From contig CACWLA010000002.1 in assembly GCA_902761665.1 (NCBI GenBank), forward strand, positions 1 to 64,000: a stretch of 64,000 nt of DNA. Reading direction: 5' to 3'. Within the stretch, counting starts at the first letter, position 1. The number at the start of each line of letters is the position of its first letter. The translations under genes were made by a program, and so were the position numbers. This DNA comes from an uncultured Lachnospiraceae bacterium. GTDB taxonomy: Bacteria; Bacillota; Clostridia; Lachnospirales; Lachnospiraceae. The notes below the pieces were generated by a model. The model worked only from the letters and a program-made list of their open reading frames with translations, searched no databases and was not told where the DNA came from. Below, one piece after another: positions 34,574 to 43,103 of the stretch.

Positions 34574-35875
34574 ATGCTTCGTACCGACCCCTGTTATGCC
34601 AAATACGTCCGGATCCTTGAAGAGGAGCTGCGCCCTGCGATGGGCTGCACCGAACCGATCGCCGTTGCCTACGCGGCGGCAAAGGCGCGCGCCGTTCTCG
34701 GTGCGCTGCCGGAACGCATTCTCGCCGAGGTGAGCGGCAACATCCTGAAGAACGTGAAAAGCGTGGTGGTCCCGCATACCGGCGGCCTTCGCGGCATTCC
34801 TTCGGCGGCAGCGGCAGGCGCCGTGGCCGGCGACGAAGACGCGGAACTTGAGGTCATTTCCCGGGTGAGCGAAGAGGAGATCGCGGCGATCTCGGACTAT
34901 CTGGCAAAGACGCCGATCGAGGTCCGCTTTGTCGATACGCCGCACATTTTCGACATCCGCATCACGGCTTTTCACGGCACAGACGAAGCGTACGTCCGCA
35001 TCGCGGACTACCATACGAACGTTGTCTGCGTGCGCCGGAACGGGGAGACTCTGCTGGAAAAGGAATGCGGGGAGTCGCGTGAAGAAGGCCTGACGGACCG
35101 GAGTTGCCTTTCGATCGAAGGCATCGCGGACTTCGCAGACAGCGTGGACCTGGATGACGTCCGCGCGATCCTGGAGCGCCAGATCGCCTTCAACATGGCG
35201 ATCGCGGAGGAAGGGCTCCGCGGAAATTACGGGGCAAATATTGGCCGCACCGTGCTGCGCGGCCGCGAGTACGATATCAACTATAAGATGCGGGCTTACG
35301 CAGCAGCGGCGAGCGACGCCAGGATGAACGGCTGCGAACTGCCTGTAGTCATCAATTCGGGGAGCGGCAACCAGGGCATCACGGCCTCGGTCCCCGTCAT
35401 CGTTTACGCGCGGGAAAACGGCATCCCTCATGAAGACCTGCTGCGTGCGCTCTGCGTTTCGAATCTTGTCACGACCCACCTGAAGACCGGGATCGGGCGC
35501 CTTTCCGCCTACTGCGGCGCCGTGAGCGCGGGTGCGGGGGCAGGTGCCGGCCTTGCCTGGCTCCGGGGCGGCCGCTATGAGATGATCGCCCATACCGTGG
35601 TCAACGCGGTCGCGGTCACCTCCGGCATCATATGCGACGGTGCGAAGGCAAGCTGCGCAGCCAAGATCGCTTCGGCGGTCGACGCGGGGCTCCTGGGTCT
35701 TGCGATGTATGAGGACGGCAACCAGTTCTTCGGCGGCGACGGCATCGTGAAGCGGGGCGTGGAGAACACGATCCGCGCGGTCGGGCAGCTCGCCCGCGTG
35801 GGCATGGAACAGACGGACCGGGAGATCATCCAGCTGATGCTGGATCCGGTTTCCGAGGAGCAGGAGACGCGCTGA
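34574..35875 (+). CDS. L-cysteine desulfidase family protein (CyuA/YhaM, UPF0597)
   Basis: A 433-residue protein. AMGCTEPIAVAYAAAKAR near residues 22-39 is the family hallmark, and its C25 matches the conserved Cys that helps hold the [4Fe-4S] cluster. SGSGNQGITASVPV and the glycine/alanine-rich GAVSAGAGAGAG are other landmarks. Members split L-cysteine into pyruvate, ammonia and sulfide without PLP. A cluster-dependent enzyme next to sufCB is sensible, and the sulfide it makes could feed Fe-S assembly; that link is inference. AAGGAGG precedes the start, and a terminator follows at 35974-36014. Confidence 0.88.
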   Translation: MLRTDPCYAKYVRILEEELRPAMGCTEPIAVAYAAAKARAVLGALPERILAEVSGNILKNVKSVVVPHTGGLRGIPSAAAAGAVAGDEDAELEVISRVSEEEIAAISDYLAKTPIEVRFVDTPHIFDIRITAFHGTDEAYVRIADYHTNVVCVRRNGETLLEKECGESREEGLTDRSCLSIEGIADFADSVDLDDVRAILERQIAFNMAIAEEGLRGNYGANIGRTVLRGREYDINYKMRAYAAAASDARMNGCELPVVINSGSGNQGITASVPVIVYARENGIPHEDLLRALCVSNLVTTHLKTGIGRLSAYCGAVSAGAGAGAGLAWLRGGRYEMIAHTVVNAVAVTSGIICDGAKASCAAKIASAVDAGLLGLAMYEDGNQFFGGDGIVKRGVENTIRAVGQLARVGMEQTDREIIQLMLDPVSEEQETR

Positions 35876-35973
35876 CCTGCCTCCGTTTCGCAGAAGAAAG
35901 CGGTCTGCGCCTGTGTCCGCAAAGGTTTACGGCACCGGTTGCCGCTTTTGCCGCAAGATATCGCAGATCATAC

Positions 35974-36014
35974 AGTCGGGAGGCTGCCCGGAGCGGCTCC
36001 CGACTTATTTTTTT
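35974..36014 (+). terminator. Terminator after the cysteine desulfidase gene
   Basis: AGTCGGGAG (35974-35982) pairs with CTCCCGACT (35997-36005), followed by seven T (36008-36014). Confidence 0.9.
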
Positions 36015-36055
36015 CGAATATTACACTTTTTTTCATAAAAATTTGAATCGGCGCA

Positions 36056-36085
36056 TTGACAAGAACGAAGAAATGGTTGTATAAT
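36056..36085 (+). promoter_or_regulatory. Promoter of the HAD/ABC-transporter operon
   Basis: TTGACA (36056-36061), 18-base spacer, TATAAT (36080-36085). The operator at 36097-36112 follows 11 bases later. The arrangement and local sequence closely copy those at 48719-48770. Confidence 0.92.
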
Positions 36086-36096
36086 CTCATCAAATA

Positions 36097-36112
36097 ACGT
36101 AAACGTTTGCGT
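36097..36112 (+). promoter_or_regulatory. LacI-type operator, identical to that of the inositol-type operon
   Basis: ACGTAAACGTTTGCGT is an almost perfect 16-bp palindrome around a central CG (one symmetric pair differs). The same 16 bases, inside a 24-base identical block, recur at 48755-48770 after another -10 box. The LacI gene at 47575-48585 is the likely regulator. Confidence 0.88.
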
Positions 36113-36140
36113 AACTGAATACCGAAACGGAGGCAACCTG

Positions 36141-36902
36141 ATGATCAAAGCGGTCATGTTTGATATGGGCGGAACGCTGGAGGACCTGTATTCCGACGAA
36201 AAGAACGATAAGGCAACAGCGTATGCTCTCTATGATATTCTGAAGAAGCATCAGATCGACGTCCCCTATGAGGCGGAACCTCTCTGGAAGATCGTCGGTG
36301 CCGGGATCCAGGCCTACAAGAAAGATTCGGAACGGACCATGATGGAACTCAAGCCCGAGCAGATCTGGTGCGATTGGGGCTTTAAGGACGTTCCTGTCGA
36401 TAAAGTGAAACTGGCGGAGATCAGCGAGGAGATCGCCCACATGTGGGAGACGACCTTCTACGACCGCTCCCTCCGCGAACACGCCGCTGAGATGCTGAAA
36501 GGCCTGAAGGAGGACCTCGGCCTCCATGTAGCGGTCGTAAGCAACACGGGAAGCCTTTTCCAGGTGTTTTCCACGCTGGAGCAGTATGGCGTGAGGCAGT
36601 ACTTCGACGAGATCACTCTTTCCTCCATCGTCGGCTACCGCAAACCGCATCCGTACGTGTTCCGCATCGCCTGTGAGCAGGCGCGGCTCGATCCTTCGGA
36701 ATGCGCTTTCGTGGGAGACACCCTTTCCCGTGACGTGGTCGGTCCCCGCCGTGCGGGCTTCGGCCGCATTTTCAAGATCAATTCCTTCCTGACACCGCAG
36801 AAGGACATCGGCAAATTCGACGTGGAGCCGGATTATCAGATCACCGATATTTATGATGTCTATACCATCCTGAAGAAGGAACAGGAACAGGAAAAACAGT
36901 AA
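36141..36902 (+). CDS. HAD-superfamily protein with DxGGT motif
   Basis: A 253-residue HAD protein. Motif I is FDMGGTLED: the nucleophile D8 is present, but the Asp two residues later (acid/base in phosphatases) is Gly. Motif II Ser (VVSNTG), motif III Lys (YRKPHP) and motif IV (FVGDTLSRD) are intact. A helical cap lies between motifs I and II (C1 type). It is the first gene of the operon with an ABC importer and shares its operator with the operon at 48.8 kb, which holds four further HAD proteins of this type. Dephosphorylation of an imported compound is the simple guess, but the missing Asp makes this uncertain. Confidence 0.85.
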   Translation: MIKAVMFDMGGTLEDLYSDEKNDKATAYALYDILKKHQIDVPYEAEPLWKIVGAGIQAYKKDSERTMMELKPEQIWCDWGFKDVPVDKVKLAEISEEIAHMWETTFYDRSLREHAAEMLKGLKEDLGLHVAVVSNTGSLFQVFSTLEQYGVRQYFDEITLSSIVGYRKPHPYVFRIACEQARLDPSECAFVGDTLSRDVVGPRRAGFGRIFKINSFLTPQKDIGKFDVEPDYQITDIYDVYTILKKEQEQEKQ

Positions 36903-36941
36903 GCACCCGTATTTACGGTTTTCTCTACGGAGGTTGGTAGT

Positions 36942-38783
36942 ATGGCAAAGAAAGGATGGAGCCGTCCCCCCATGACAAAGGAGCGGCTCAGGAACCAGTT
37001 CAGGAGCCTGATCGGCAATCCCTTCAACGTGATCGTGTTCATCACGCTGCTTCTGCTGTTCACCCTGATCATCATTCCGCTGCTGGCAATGGTCCAGAAT
37101 ACCTTTGTCGTGGCCAAGTCCGAGCTGCGCAACATTCCCGGCGCGAAGATCGGCGACTACACGCTCTGGTACTGGAAATACCTTCTGGCGAGCCCTCTGA
37201 CCAAGACGATCCTGTGGGTACCGCTGCGCAACTCGCTGATCATCGGCGCGTTCGTCACGGTCGTTTCCGTGCCGCTCGGCGCCCTGATGGCCTGGCTGAT
37301 GGTCCGCACGGACATTCCTGGCAAAAAACTTCTGTCCGCGCTGATCCTGATCCCCTACATGATCCCGTCCTGGTGCAAGGCCCTGTCCTGGATGACCATC
37401 TTCCGCAATCCGAAGATGGGCGGCAACGGCGTGCTGACGAGCCTGGGGATCCCGGTTCCGGACTGGCTGTCCTCCGGCTTCATTCCCATCATCATCGTCA
37501 TGACGATGCACTACTATGCATTTTCCTATATCATGGCCTCCGGTGCCCTGCGCTCCATCAACTCCGAACTGGAGGAGATGGGTGAGATCCAGGGCGCGAC
37601 GAAGGCGCAGATCTTAAAGAGCATCACGCTGCCGCTGATCCTCCCGTCGATCCTGTCGGCCACGATCATGACCATCAGCAAATCGATCGGGACCTACGGT
37701 GTGGCGGCAAGACTCGGCGGCAACAATCCGGACGGCACGCCGTTCTACGTGCTTGCGACACGGATGAAAGACTTCATCAACAACAGCCCGAAGGGCGTCG
37801 GCTACGCGATGAGCCTTCTCATGATCCTGCTTGCAGCCGGCACCATCATCGTGAACCAGAAGCTGATCGGCACGCGCAAATCCTACGCGACCATCGGCGG
37901 CAAGGGCACCCGCAGCAACCTGATCCCGCTGCGCGGCGCCAAGTACCCGATGCTGATCGTCATTTCCGTGTTCCTGGTCATCGCCATGGTCATGCCGGTG
38001 TTCTTCCTGGTCATGGAATCCTTCCAGATCGTTCCCGGCGCGGGCTACGGTCCCGACAACCTGACCCTCTACGCCTGGATCGGTGAGTTGCAGAGCGCCC
38101 CGAACCCGGCCTTCAACCAGAACGGCCTGTTCAAAAACTCCGAGTTCGCAAGAGCGCTCGGCAATACGGTCAAACTTTCCCTGATCGCTTCCCTGATCAC
38201 GGCGGTCTTCGGACAGTTCTTCGGCTACATCACGACCCGCGGCCGCGGCAAATGGTACGGCAACATGGTCGAGCAGCTGATCTTCATCCCGTATCTGATG
38301 CCCGGTGTTGCGTTCTCCGCGATCTATTTCTCCATGTTCAGTCAGCCGCGTCTCGGCGGCCTGATCCCGTCCCTGTACGGTACCTTTACCCTGATCCTGC
38401 TGGTCTCGATCGTGAAGCATTTCCCCTTCGCCAGCCGCTCGGGTTCCTCGAATATGATGCAGATCTCGGTGGAGCTTGAAGAAGCCGCATCGATCAACGG
38501 CGCCGGCTTCTGGCGGCGCATCCGCAGCATCGTGATCCCGCTGGCCAAGAACGGCTTCCTGTCGGGCTTCCTGCTTTCCTTCATCAGCATTGCGAAGGAA
38601 CTGGACCTGATCGCCATCCTGATGACCCCGAAGAACTACACCCTGTCCTTCCTGGCCTTCGACTATTCCAAGGAAGCCATGCCACAGGTGGCGGACGCGA
38701 TCTGCATCGTCATTATCGTATTCATCCTCGTAACCAACCGCATTGCGGATAAGTTCGGCGGCAACGTCAGCAAGAGCATGTAA
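36942..38783 (+). CDS. Fused double permease of Fe3+/hexose-phosphate-type (FbpB/AfuB) ABC importer
   Basis: A 613-residue permease with two homologous halves, each with about six helices. EAA loops are EMGEIQGATKAQILKSITLP (around residue 213) and EEAASINGAGFWRRIRSIVI (around 513), each for one ATPase subunit. Fused permeases of this length belong to the FbpB/AfuB/PhnV group, which carries ferric iron, phosphonates or, for AfuABC, hexose phosphates. It lies between the HAD gene and the ATPase and binding-protein genes. A nucleotide change in specificity cannot be seen; the HAD neighbour and the shared operator favour an organic phosphate or polyol over iron. Confidence 0.9.
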   Translation: MAKKGWSRPPMTKERLRNQFRSLIGNPFNVIVFITLLLLFTLIIIPLLAMVQNTFVVAKSELRNIPGAKIGDYTLWYWKYLLASPLTKTILWVPLRNSLIIGAFVTVVSVPLGALMAWLMVRTDIPGKKLLSALILIPYMIPSWCKALSWMTIFRNPKMGGNGVLTSLGIPVPDWLSSGFIPIIIVMTMHYYAFSYIMASGALRSINSELEEMGEIQGATKAQILKSITLPLILPSILSATIMTISKSIGTYGVAARLGGNNPDGTPFYVLATRMKDFINNSPKGVGYAMSLLMILLAAGTIIVNQKLIGTRKSYATIGGKGTRSNLIPLRGAKYPMLIVISVFLVIAMVMPVFFLVMESFQIVPGAGYGPDNLTLYAWIGELQSAPNPAFNQNGLFKNSEFARALGNTVKLSLIASLITAVFGQFFGYITTRGRGKWYGNMVEQLIFIPYLMPGVAFSAIYFSMFSQPRLGGLIPSLYGTFTLILLVSIVKHFPFASRSGSSNMMQISVELEEAASINGAGFWRRIRSIVIPLAKNGFLSGFLLSFISIAKELDLIAILMTPKNYTLSFLAFDYSKEAMPQVADAICIVIIVFILVTNRIADKFGGNVSKSM

Positions 38784-38987
38784 TGATATCAGGGTCGAAA
38801 GCCTGACTCCGGGACAAGCTTGCTTGGCCATGGAGGAAGTGCTTTATGACCCGCCCCGACATGAGCAAGCAGTGGGGAAGGGGCCCCGCGAATTGCGAAT
38901 GGAGGGCAGGATTGTGGGAGTGCGCAGCACGAAACAATCCGTAATATCATATAGAGCATGCAAGGAGATAAGAAAGGAAATACAGCC

Positions 38988-40145
38988 ATGAGCAAAATCG
39001 TACTGGAGCATATTGATAAATTCTACGGCGACAACCACGTCCTGCGCGACATCAACCTGACCATCGAGGACGGCGATTTCATGACGCTGCTGGGCCCTTC
39101 CGGCTGCGGCAAGACCACCACGCTCCGCGTGATCTCCGGCCTGGAAAAGGCGCAGCACGGCACGATGACGATGGATGACCGCACCATCATCGACGCTGAC
39201 AAGGCTTTCTTCGAAGCGCCGAGCAAGCGCGGCCTGAACCTCGTTTTCCAGAGCTATGCGCTGTGGCCGCACATGACGGTGTTCGAAAACGTCGCCTTCG
39301 GCCTGAAGATCAAGAAGATGAAAAAAGAAGAGATCGAAGAGACGGTCATGAAGGCGCTGAAGACCATGCGGATCGAAGAGTACCGCGGCCGCTATCCGAA
39401 CGAGCTTTCCGGCGGCCAGCAGCAGCGCGTGGCCATTGCCCGTGCGATCGCCTCCAGCCCGAGGCTCCTGCTTCTGGATGAACCGCTGTCGAACCTTGAC
39501 GCCCGCCTGCGCATCGACATGCGCGCGGAACTTAAGCGTCTGCACCGCGAGACCGGCACCACGATCATTTACGTTACGCACGACCAGGTGGAAGCCCTGA
39601 CGATGTCGACGAAGATCGCTCTGTTCAAGGAGGGCGAGATCTCCCAGATCGCGACGCCGCTCGAACTTTATACCAATCCGATCGATCTGCAGGCCGCCGA
39701 CTTCATCGGCAACCCGCGCATCAACTTCATTGAAGCAAAAGGCCGCTTTGACGGCGAAGACCTGCATGTCGTGAGTGCATTCGGCGAATTCGTTTTCACG
39801 AAGGACCGCCTGAAACTGGACGAAGAGATCCCGCAGGGCAAGGAATTCGACTGCGTGCTGGGCCTGCGTCCGGAGATGGTCGACATCTACACCGAGGACC
39901 CGCATCACAAGAACACGGTCGAGGCGACCGTCTATGCGAACCAGCCGGCAGGCAGCGAGACCCTGGTCACCCTGACCGTCGGCGGTACGGAATTCCTGGC
40001 TATCCAGACCGGCCTCGTCGAATATGACATGAACCAGAAGGTTTTCGTGGTCTTGCACCCCGGCCGCATGAACGTGTATAATAAAAAGACCGGAAGACTG
40101 ATCAAATTTGCGAAGACCAAACATAAAGCCGGCGTCGACGACTGA
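38988..40145 (+). CDS. ABC importer ATPase, FbpC/AfuC/PotA type
   Basis: A 385-residue ATPase. Walker A GPSGCGKTT is near residues 36-44, Q-loop VFQSYALWPHMTV, signature LSGGQQQR, Walker B LLLLDEPLSNLD. A C-terminal TOBE-type regulatory domain follows from about 240, with VLGLRPEMVDI. The ATG at 38988 has AAGAAAGGA upstream; an ATG ten codons earlier has none. The 204-base gap before it (38784-38987) shows no promoter, terminator or clear hairpin. It energises the fused permease at 36942-38783. Confidence 0.92.
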   Translation: MSKIVLEHIDKFYGDNHVLRDINLTIEDGDFMTLLGPSGCGKTTTLRVISGLEKAQHGTMTMDDRTIIDADKAFFEAPSKRGLNLVFQSYALWPHMTVFENVAFGLKIKKMKKEEIEETVMKALKTMRIEEYRGRYPNELSGGQQQRVAIARAIASSPRLLLLDEPLSNLDARLRIDMRAELKRLHRETGTTIIYVTHDQVEALTMSTKIALFKEGEISQIATPLELYTNPIDLQAADFIGNPRINFIEAKGRFDGEDLHVVSAFGEFVFTKDRLKLDEEIPQGKEFDCVLGLRPEMVDIYTEDPHHKNTVEATVYANQPAGSETLVTLTVGGTEFLAIQTGLVEYDMNQKVFVVLHPGRMNVYNKKTGRLIKFAKTKHKAGVDD

Positions 40146-40184
40146 CGGCGGATCCTGACGAAAGTATAAGGAGGGAGAATAACG

Positions 40185-41498
40185 ATGAAGAAGATCCTTG
40201 CTGTTCTGGCAGCGACGTGCATGATCCTCGGCCTGACCGCCTGCGGAGGCGGAACGAACGACTCGACCGCGGCTACGAAGGACGACAGCCCCGGCAAGGT
40301 CATTACCGGCCGCGAAGCGATCGACGTGATCGGCGAGGACGGCATCGACTGGAACCACATGTCGATGGACGAACTCTACGAGATGGCGAAAAAGGAAGGC
40401 GGCACCATCACCATCTACGCCACTACGGCAGATGCCGATACGGCCCGCAAGTACATCCGCGACAAATATCCGGATCTGAAATTCGAATACATTTCCTGCG
40501 ATACGAATACGGTCATGCCGAAGATCGAGATGGAAGCCCAGAGCGGCACGCCCATGGCGGACGTGCTGATGGTCAAGGATGCTTCCGGCGAGGTCTACAA
40601 CGAATACGTGCAGTGGGACCTGGTGAAGATCTTCTATCCGGCAGACGTCTGCGCGCACATGACTGACGAAATGATCCGTTTCGGCCTGCCGACCTATTCG
40701 ACCTTCAACCCCTGGTTCTACAACACCAGGATGTACGACAAGGTGCCGATCACGAGCTGGTGGGACATCGTCGAAGGCTATAACGAAGACACCCAGTCCT
40801 TTAAGGATGCAAGCGGCAAGAACACCCAGTACTGGACCATTTTCTCCAAGGACATCACGGCGCCTTCCTATGCCGCGTTGTGGGCACAGCTCATTTCCGA
40901 CAGCGACAAGATGGCGGAACAGTATAAGAAACAGTACGGCAAGGACCTGGTCTATACCTACCACAGCCACCTGAAGAACACCCCCGGCGTGATGGAACTG
41001 CCGGAAAACAACGCCGGTGTCGAACTTTTCTGGCGCTTCTCGCAGATGACCATCACCCCGCTGGCTGACGGCGACGCGGTCGTGGAAGCCGTACACGATT
41101 CCGTAAACGGCCCGACGCTCGGCCTGTGCTCCGCCTCCAAACTGGACAACTCCAAGCAGTCCCAGGGCGAGGGCGGCATGGACATTGCCTGGGTCACCGG
41201 CCTCGAACCCTACACCGCCCAGGACGCAGCAGCCTATTCCTATGTGGTCAGCGGCTGCGACAACCCCGCAGGCGCGCGCCTCTACATCAAGTTCCTGATG
41301 GGCGGCGATGACGGCAAGAGCGGCTGCTACACCGTTTTCGACAAGCTCGGCCACTGGTCCGCGCGCGATGACGTGGAATACAAGAAATCCGGCATTACCT
41401 ACGATGAAGTCAACCTGACCGCCCCGGATTACGAGAACATTTACAAGAACTACCCGAACGTGAAGGCTTACTGGAACCTCTGGAACAGCACCCGGTAA
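40185..41498 (+). CDS. Substrate-binding lipoprotein of Fe3+/hexose-phosphate-type ABC importer
   Basis: A 437-residue extracellular solute-binding protein with a lipoprotein signal (LGLTAC, Cys20). After an acidic tether the mature domain has EGGTITIYATTADADTARKY and SGTPMADVLMVKDASGEVYN, the pattern of the AfuA/FbpA/PotD group (family 1 or 6). No cluster of Tyr residues as in iron-binding FbpA is obvious near the C-terminus, so an organic anion is more likely than iron. AAGGAGGG precedes the start. A 10-bp hairpin follows its stop before the next gene, as after the binding-protein gene at 3191. Confidence 0.88.
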   Translation: MKKILAVLAATCMILGLTACGGGTNDSTAATKDDSPGKVITGREAIDVIGEDGIDWNHMSMDELYEMAKKEGGTITIYATTADADTARKYIRDKYPDLKFEYISCDTNTVMPKIEMEAQSGTPMADVLMVKDASGEVYNEYVQWDLVKIFYPADVCAHMTDEMIRFGLPTYSTFNPWFYNTRMYDKVPITSWWDIVEGYNEDTQSFKDASGKNTQYWTIFSKDITAPSYAALWAQLISDSDKMAEQYKKQYGKDLVYTYHSHLKNTPGVMELPENNAGVELFWRFSQMTITPLADGDAVVEAVHDSVNGPTLGLCSASKLDNSKQSQGEGGMDIAWVTGLEPYTAQDAAAYSYVVSGCDNPAGARLYIKFLMGGDDGKSGCYTVFDKLGHWSARDDVEYKKSGITYDEVNLTAPDYENIYKNYPNVKAYWNLWNSTR

Positions 41499-41515
41499 GA
41501 ATGAACGGTACATGA

Positions 41516-41549
41516 CGCATCCCGCGGGAAGATGAGCCTGCGGGATGCG
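41516..41549 (+). terminator. Intercistronic hairpin after binding-protein gene
   Basis: CGCATCCCGC (41516-41525) pairs perfectly with GCGGGATGCG (41540-41549). No T run follows; the next ribosome site begins 2 bases later. It probably stabilises the upstream message or reduces read-through rather than ending transcription fully. Confidence 0.6.
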
Positions 41550-41562
41550 GATAAGGAGCGGC

Positions 41563-42096
41563 ATGGCAAAGGAACGGTCGAAATTTCAGCAAAAACTGGA
41601 CGGCTTTCTTCGCACCCTGTTCTTCGAGGAGAGCGGGAAGCCGAAGAGCGCCGATCTTCTGTATTCTTTTTTGCTGGCGATCCTGTTCACCCTGATCTAT
41701 CTGATGGCCTACATGCTGCTGCTGGATCCGATCGAAAAACTCCTGTCAGACGCGTCGGTCACGGTGAGGAACATCGCTGAATACCTTCTTCCGGCAGCCG
41801 CCGGAAGCGCGCTCTGCCTGCTGATCCGTCATTTTCTGAAGGAACGGGGAAAACTCGCACTGGCGGCTTATCTGTGGATGACGGCGCTGCTCATCGCAGT
41901 CATGCTTTTTGCCCTGCTTCTGATCGACTGGTCCGATCCGAAGACGGAATACGGCCTGTTCATGGCCCTCATCGGCTTCCCGCTCATCGCCTCCATTCTG
42001 ACCGGAGGGATCCCGGCGCTCATCCTGCACCGGAAAATGATGAAAAAACGCGCCGAAGCCGAAAAGGCAAAGGAACGGCCGTCCTGGTACAAATGA
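41563..42096 (+). CDS. Small integral membrane protein, unknown function
   Basis: A 177-residue protein I cannot assign. The ATG at 41563 has AAGGAG upstream. After a basic N-terminus there are about four membrane segments (around 34-56, 71-90, 97-120, 130-152), and a charged C-terminus rich in Lys, Arg, Ala and Glu. It sits between the ABC importer genes and the MBL-fold gene, whose ATG directly follows its stop (TGAATG), so it is likely translated with that gene. Confidence 0.65.
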   Translation: MAKERSKFQQKLDGFLRTLFFEESGKPKSADLLYSFLLAILFTLIYLMAYMLLLDPIEKLLSDASVTVRNIAEYLLPAAAGSALCLLIRHFLKERGKLALAAYLWMTALLIAVMLFALLLIDWSDPKTEYGLFMALIGFPLIASILTGGIPALILHRKMMKKRAEAEKAKERPSWYK

Positions 42097-43047
42097 ATGC
42101 TGGAGATCTTTTTCGGAAATGTCGGTGACGGCGATGCGGTCCTGATCCGGGAGATACGGGAGGGAAAGCCGGACTTTGTCCTGCTTGCGGATGCCGGCCG
42201 CCCCTACGTGGAAGCCCGTGAAGGATCTCTGCGGAAGGATGCGCTGGACCATCTGATGGCGCGCGGGATCCGGCATCTCGACCGGATGGTCATCACCCAT
42301 CCGCACATCGACCACATCGGCGGCGCGCTGCGGATCCTCCGCATGATTCCGACGGACCGGCTCGGCATGATGACCCTGCCGCCGGAAGGGGCGCGCTACG
42401 TGCCGCGTTCCTTTACCTCGCCGGACAAAGTGGTGAACGGCCTGCGCCACATGATGAACGTCATCCGCGAACTGACGGATGAAGCGAAGGCCCGCGGAAC
42501 GGTCACGGAAGTCCTGCCGGAAGGCACGAAGCAGCTGACGAAGATGCTCCGGATGACGGTCATCTGTCCCCGCCGCGAGGTCCGCGCAAGGCAGAAGGCA
42601 GTCTTTGACGCCCTGTACCGCGGCGCAGACGTGTCTTATGATCTCTGCTGGCAGACCGCGAAGGAGCGGAATATCGCCTCTCTGATGCTCCGTTTTGAAT
42701 ATGCAGGACGCAGCATCCTCATCAGCGGCGACCGCTATGCTTCGGACTTTGAAGAAGACATTGCACCCTGCGACATTTTCAAGGTCCCGCATCACGGCGA
42801 CGTGAAATCAATGACAGAAGAGGCAGTCCGGAAGCTTTCGCCGCAATATGCCGTCATCTCCTGCGAGAATGACGAAAAGGGCAAAAAGGAAAGACCGCAT
42901 GAGGAAACAGCCTGCATGCTGCAGAAATACGTCCCGCAGGTCCTCTGCACGGAGAACCGGGCCATGAAATGCATGCCGGAAGCGACACACAACGGGATCT
43001 GCTTTACGATCGCGGAAGACGGCAGGATCAGCTGCCGATATGAATGA
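42097..43047 (+). CDS. MBL-fold hydrolase, ComEC C-terminal-like
   Basis: A 316-residue metallo-beta-lactamase-fold protein. The metal motif THPHIDHIGG is at about 67-76, a GD motif for the second metal lies in LISGDRYASD (near 209-218), and VPHHGDVKS near 229 is characteristic of the ComEC/Rec2-like MBL branch. There is no membrane competence domain, signal peptide or DNA-uptake gene nearby. The start directly abuts the stop of the membrane-protein gene. Members include nucleases and phosphodiesterases; the substrate here is unknown. Confidence 0.82.
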   Translation: MLEIFFGNVGDGDAVLIREIREGKPDFVLLADAGRPYVEAREGSLRKDALDHLMARGIRHLDRMVITHPHIDHIGGALRILRMIPTDRLGMMTLPPEGARYVPRSFTSPDKVVNGLRHMMNVIRELTDEAKARGTVTEVLPEGTKQLTKMLRMTVICPRREVRARQKAVFDALYRGADVSYDLCWQTAKERNIASLMLRFEYAGRSILISGDRYASDFEEDIAPCDIFKVPHHGDVKSMTEEAVRKLSPQYAVISCENDEKGKKERPHEETACMLQKYVPQVLCTENRAMKCMPEATHNGICFTIAEDGRISCRYE

Positions 43048-43056
43048 CGACCCCAG

Positions 43057-43074
43057 CTTTACCCGGGGGTAAAG
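43057..43074. promoter_or_regulatory. Perfect inverted repeat before the repeat-lipoprotein gene
   Basis: CTTTACCC and GGGTAAAG are separated by two G. It lies 30 bases before the next ATG and has no T run, so an operator or a translation-affecting hairpin is more likely than a terminator. No regulator can be assigned. Confidence 0.45.
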
Positions 43075-43103
43075 TGAAGATAACCACAATGAGGAGGAAA
43101 ACC

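Noticed and set aside
38784..38987. A separate promoter or small gene in the gap before the ATPase gene
   Set aside because: No paired -35/-10 boxes, no ribosome site with a plausible frame, and no terminator; the gap holds nothing I can support.
38844..41564. A 906-codon minus-strand frame across the ATPase and binding-protein genes
   Set aside because: Antisense to two genes with clear motifs, lipobox and ribosome sites; no recognisable domain of its own.
42097..43047. Competence protein ComEC
   Set aside because: Only the MBL-type domain is present; the membrane channel and other DNA-uptake genes are absent.
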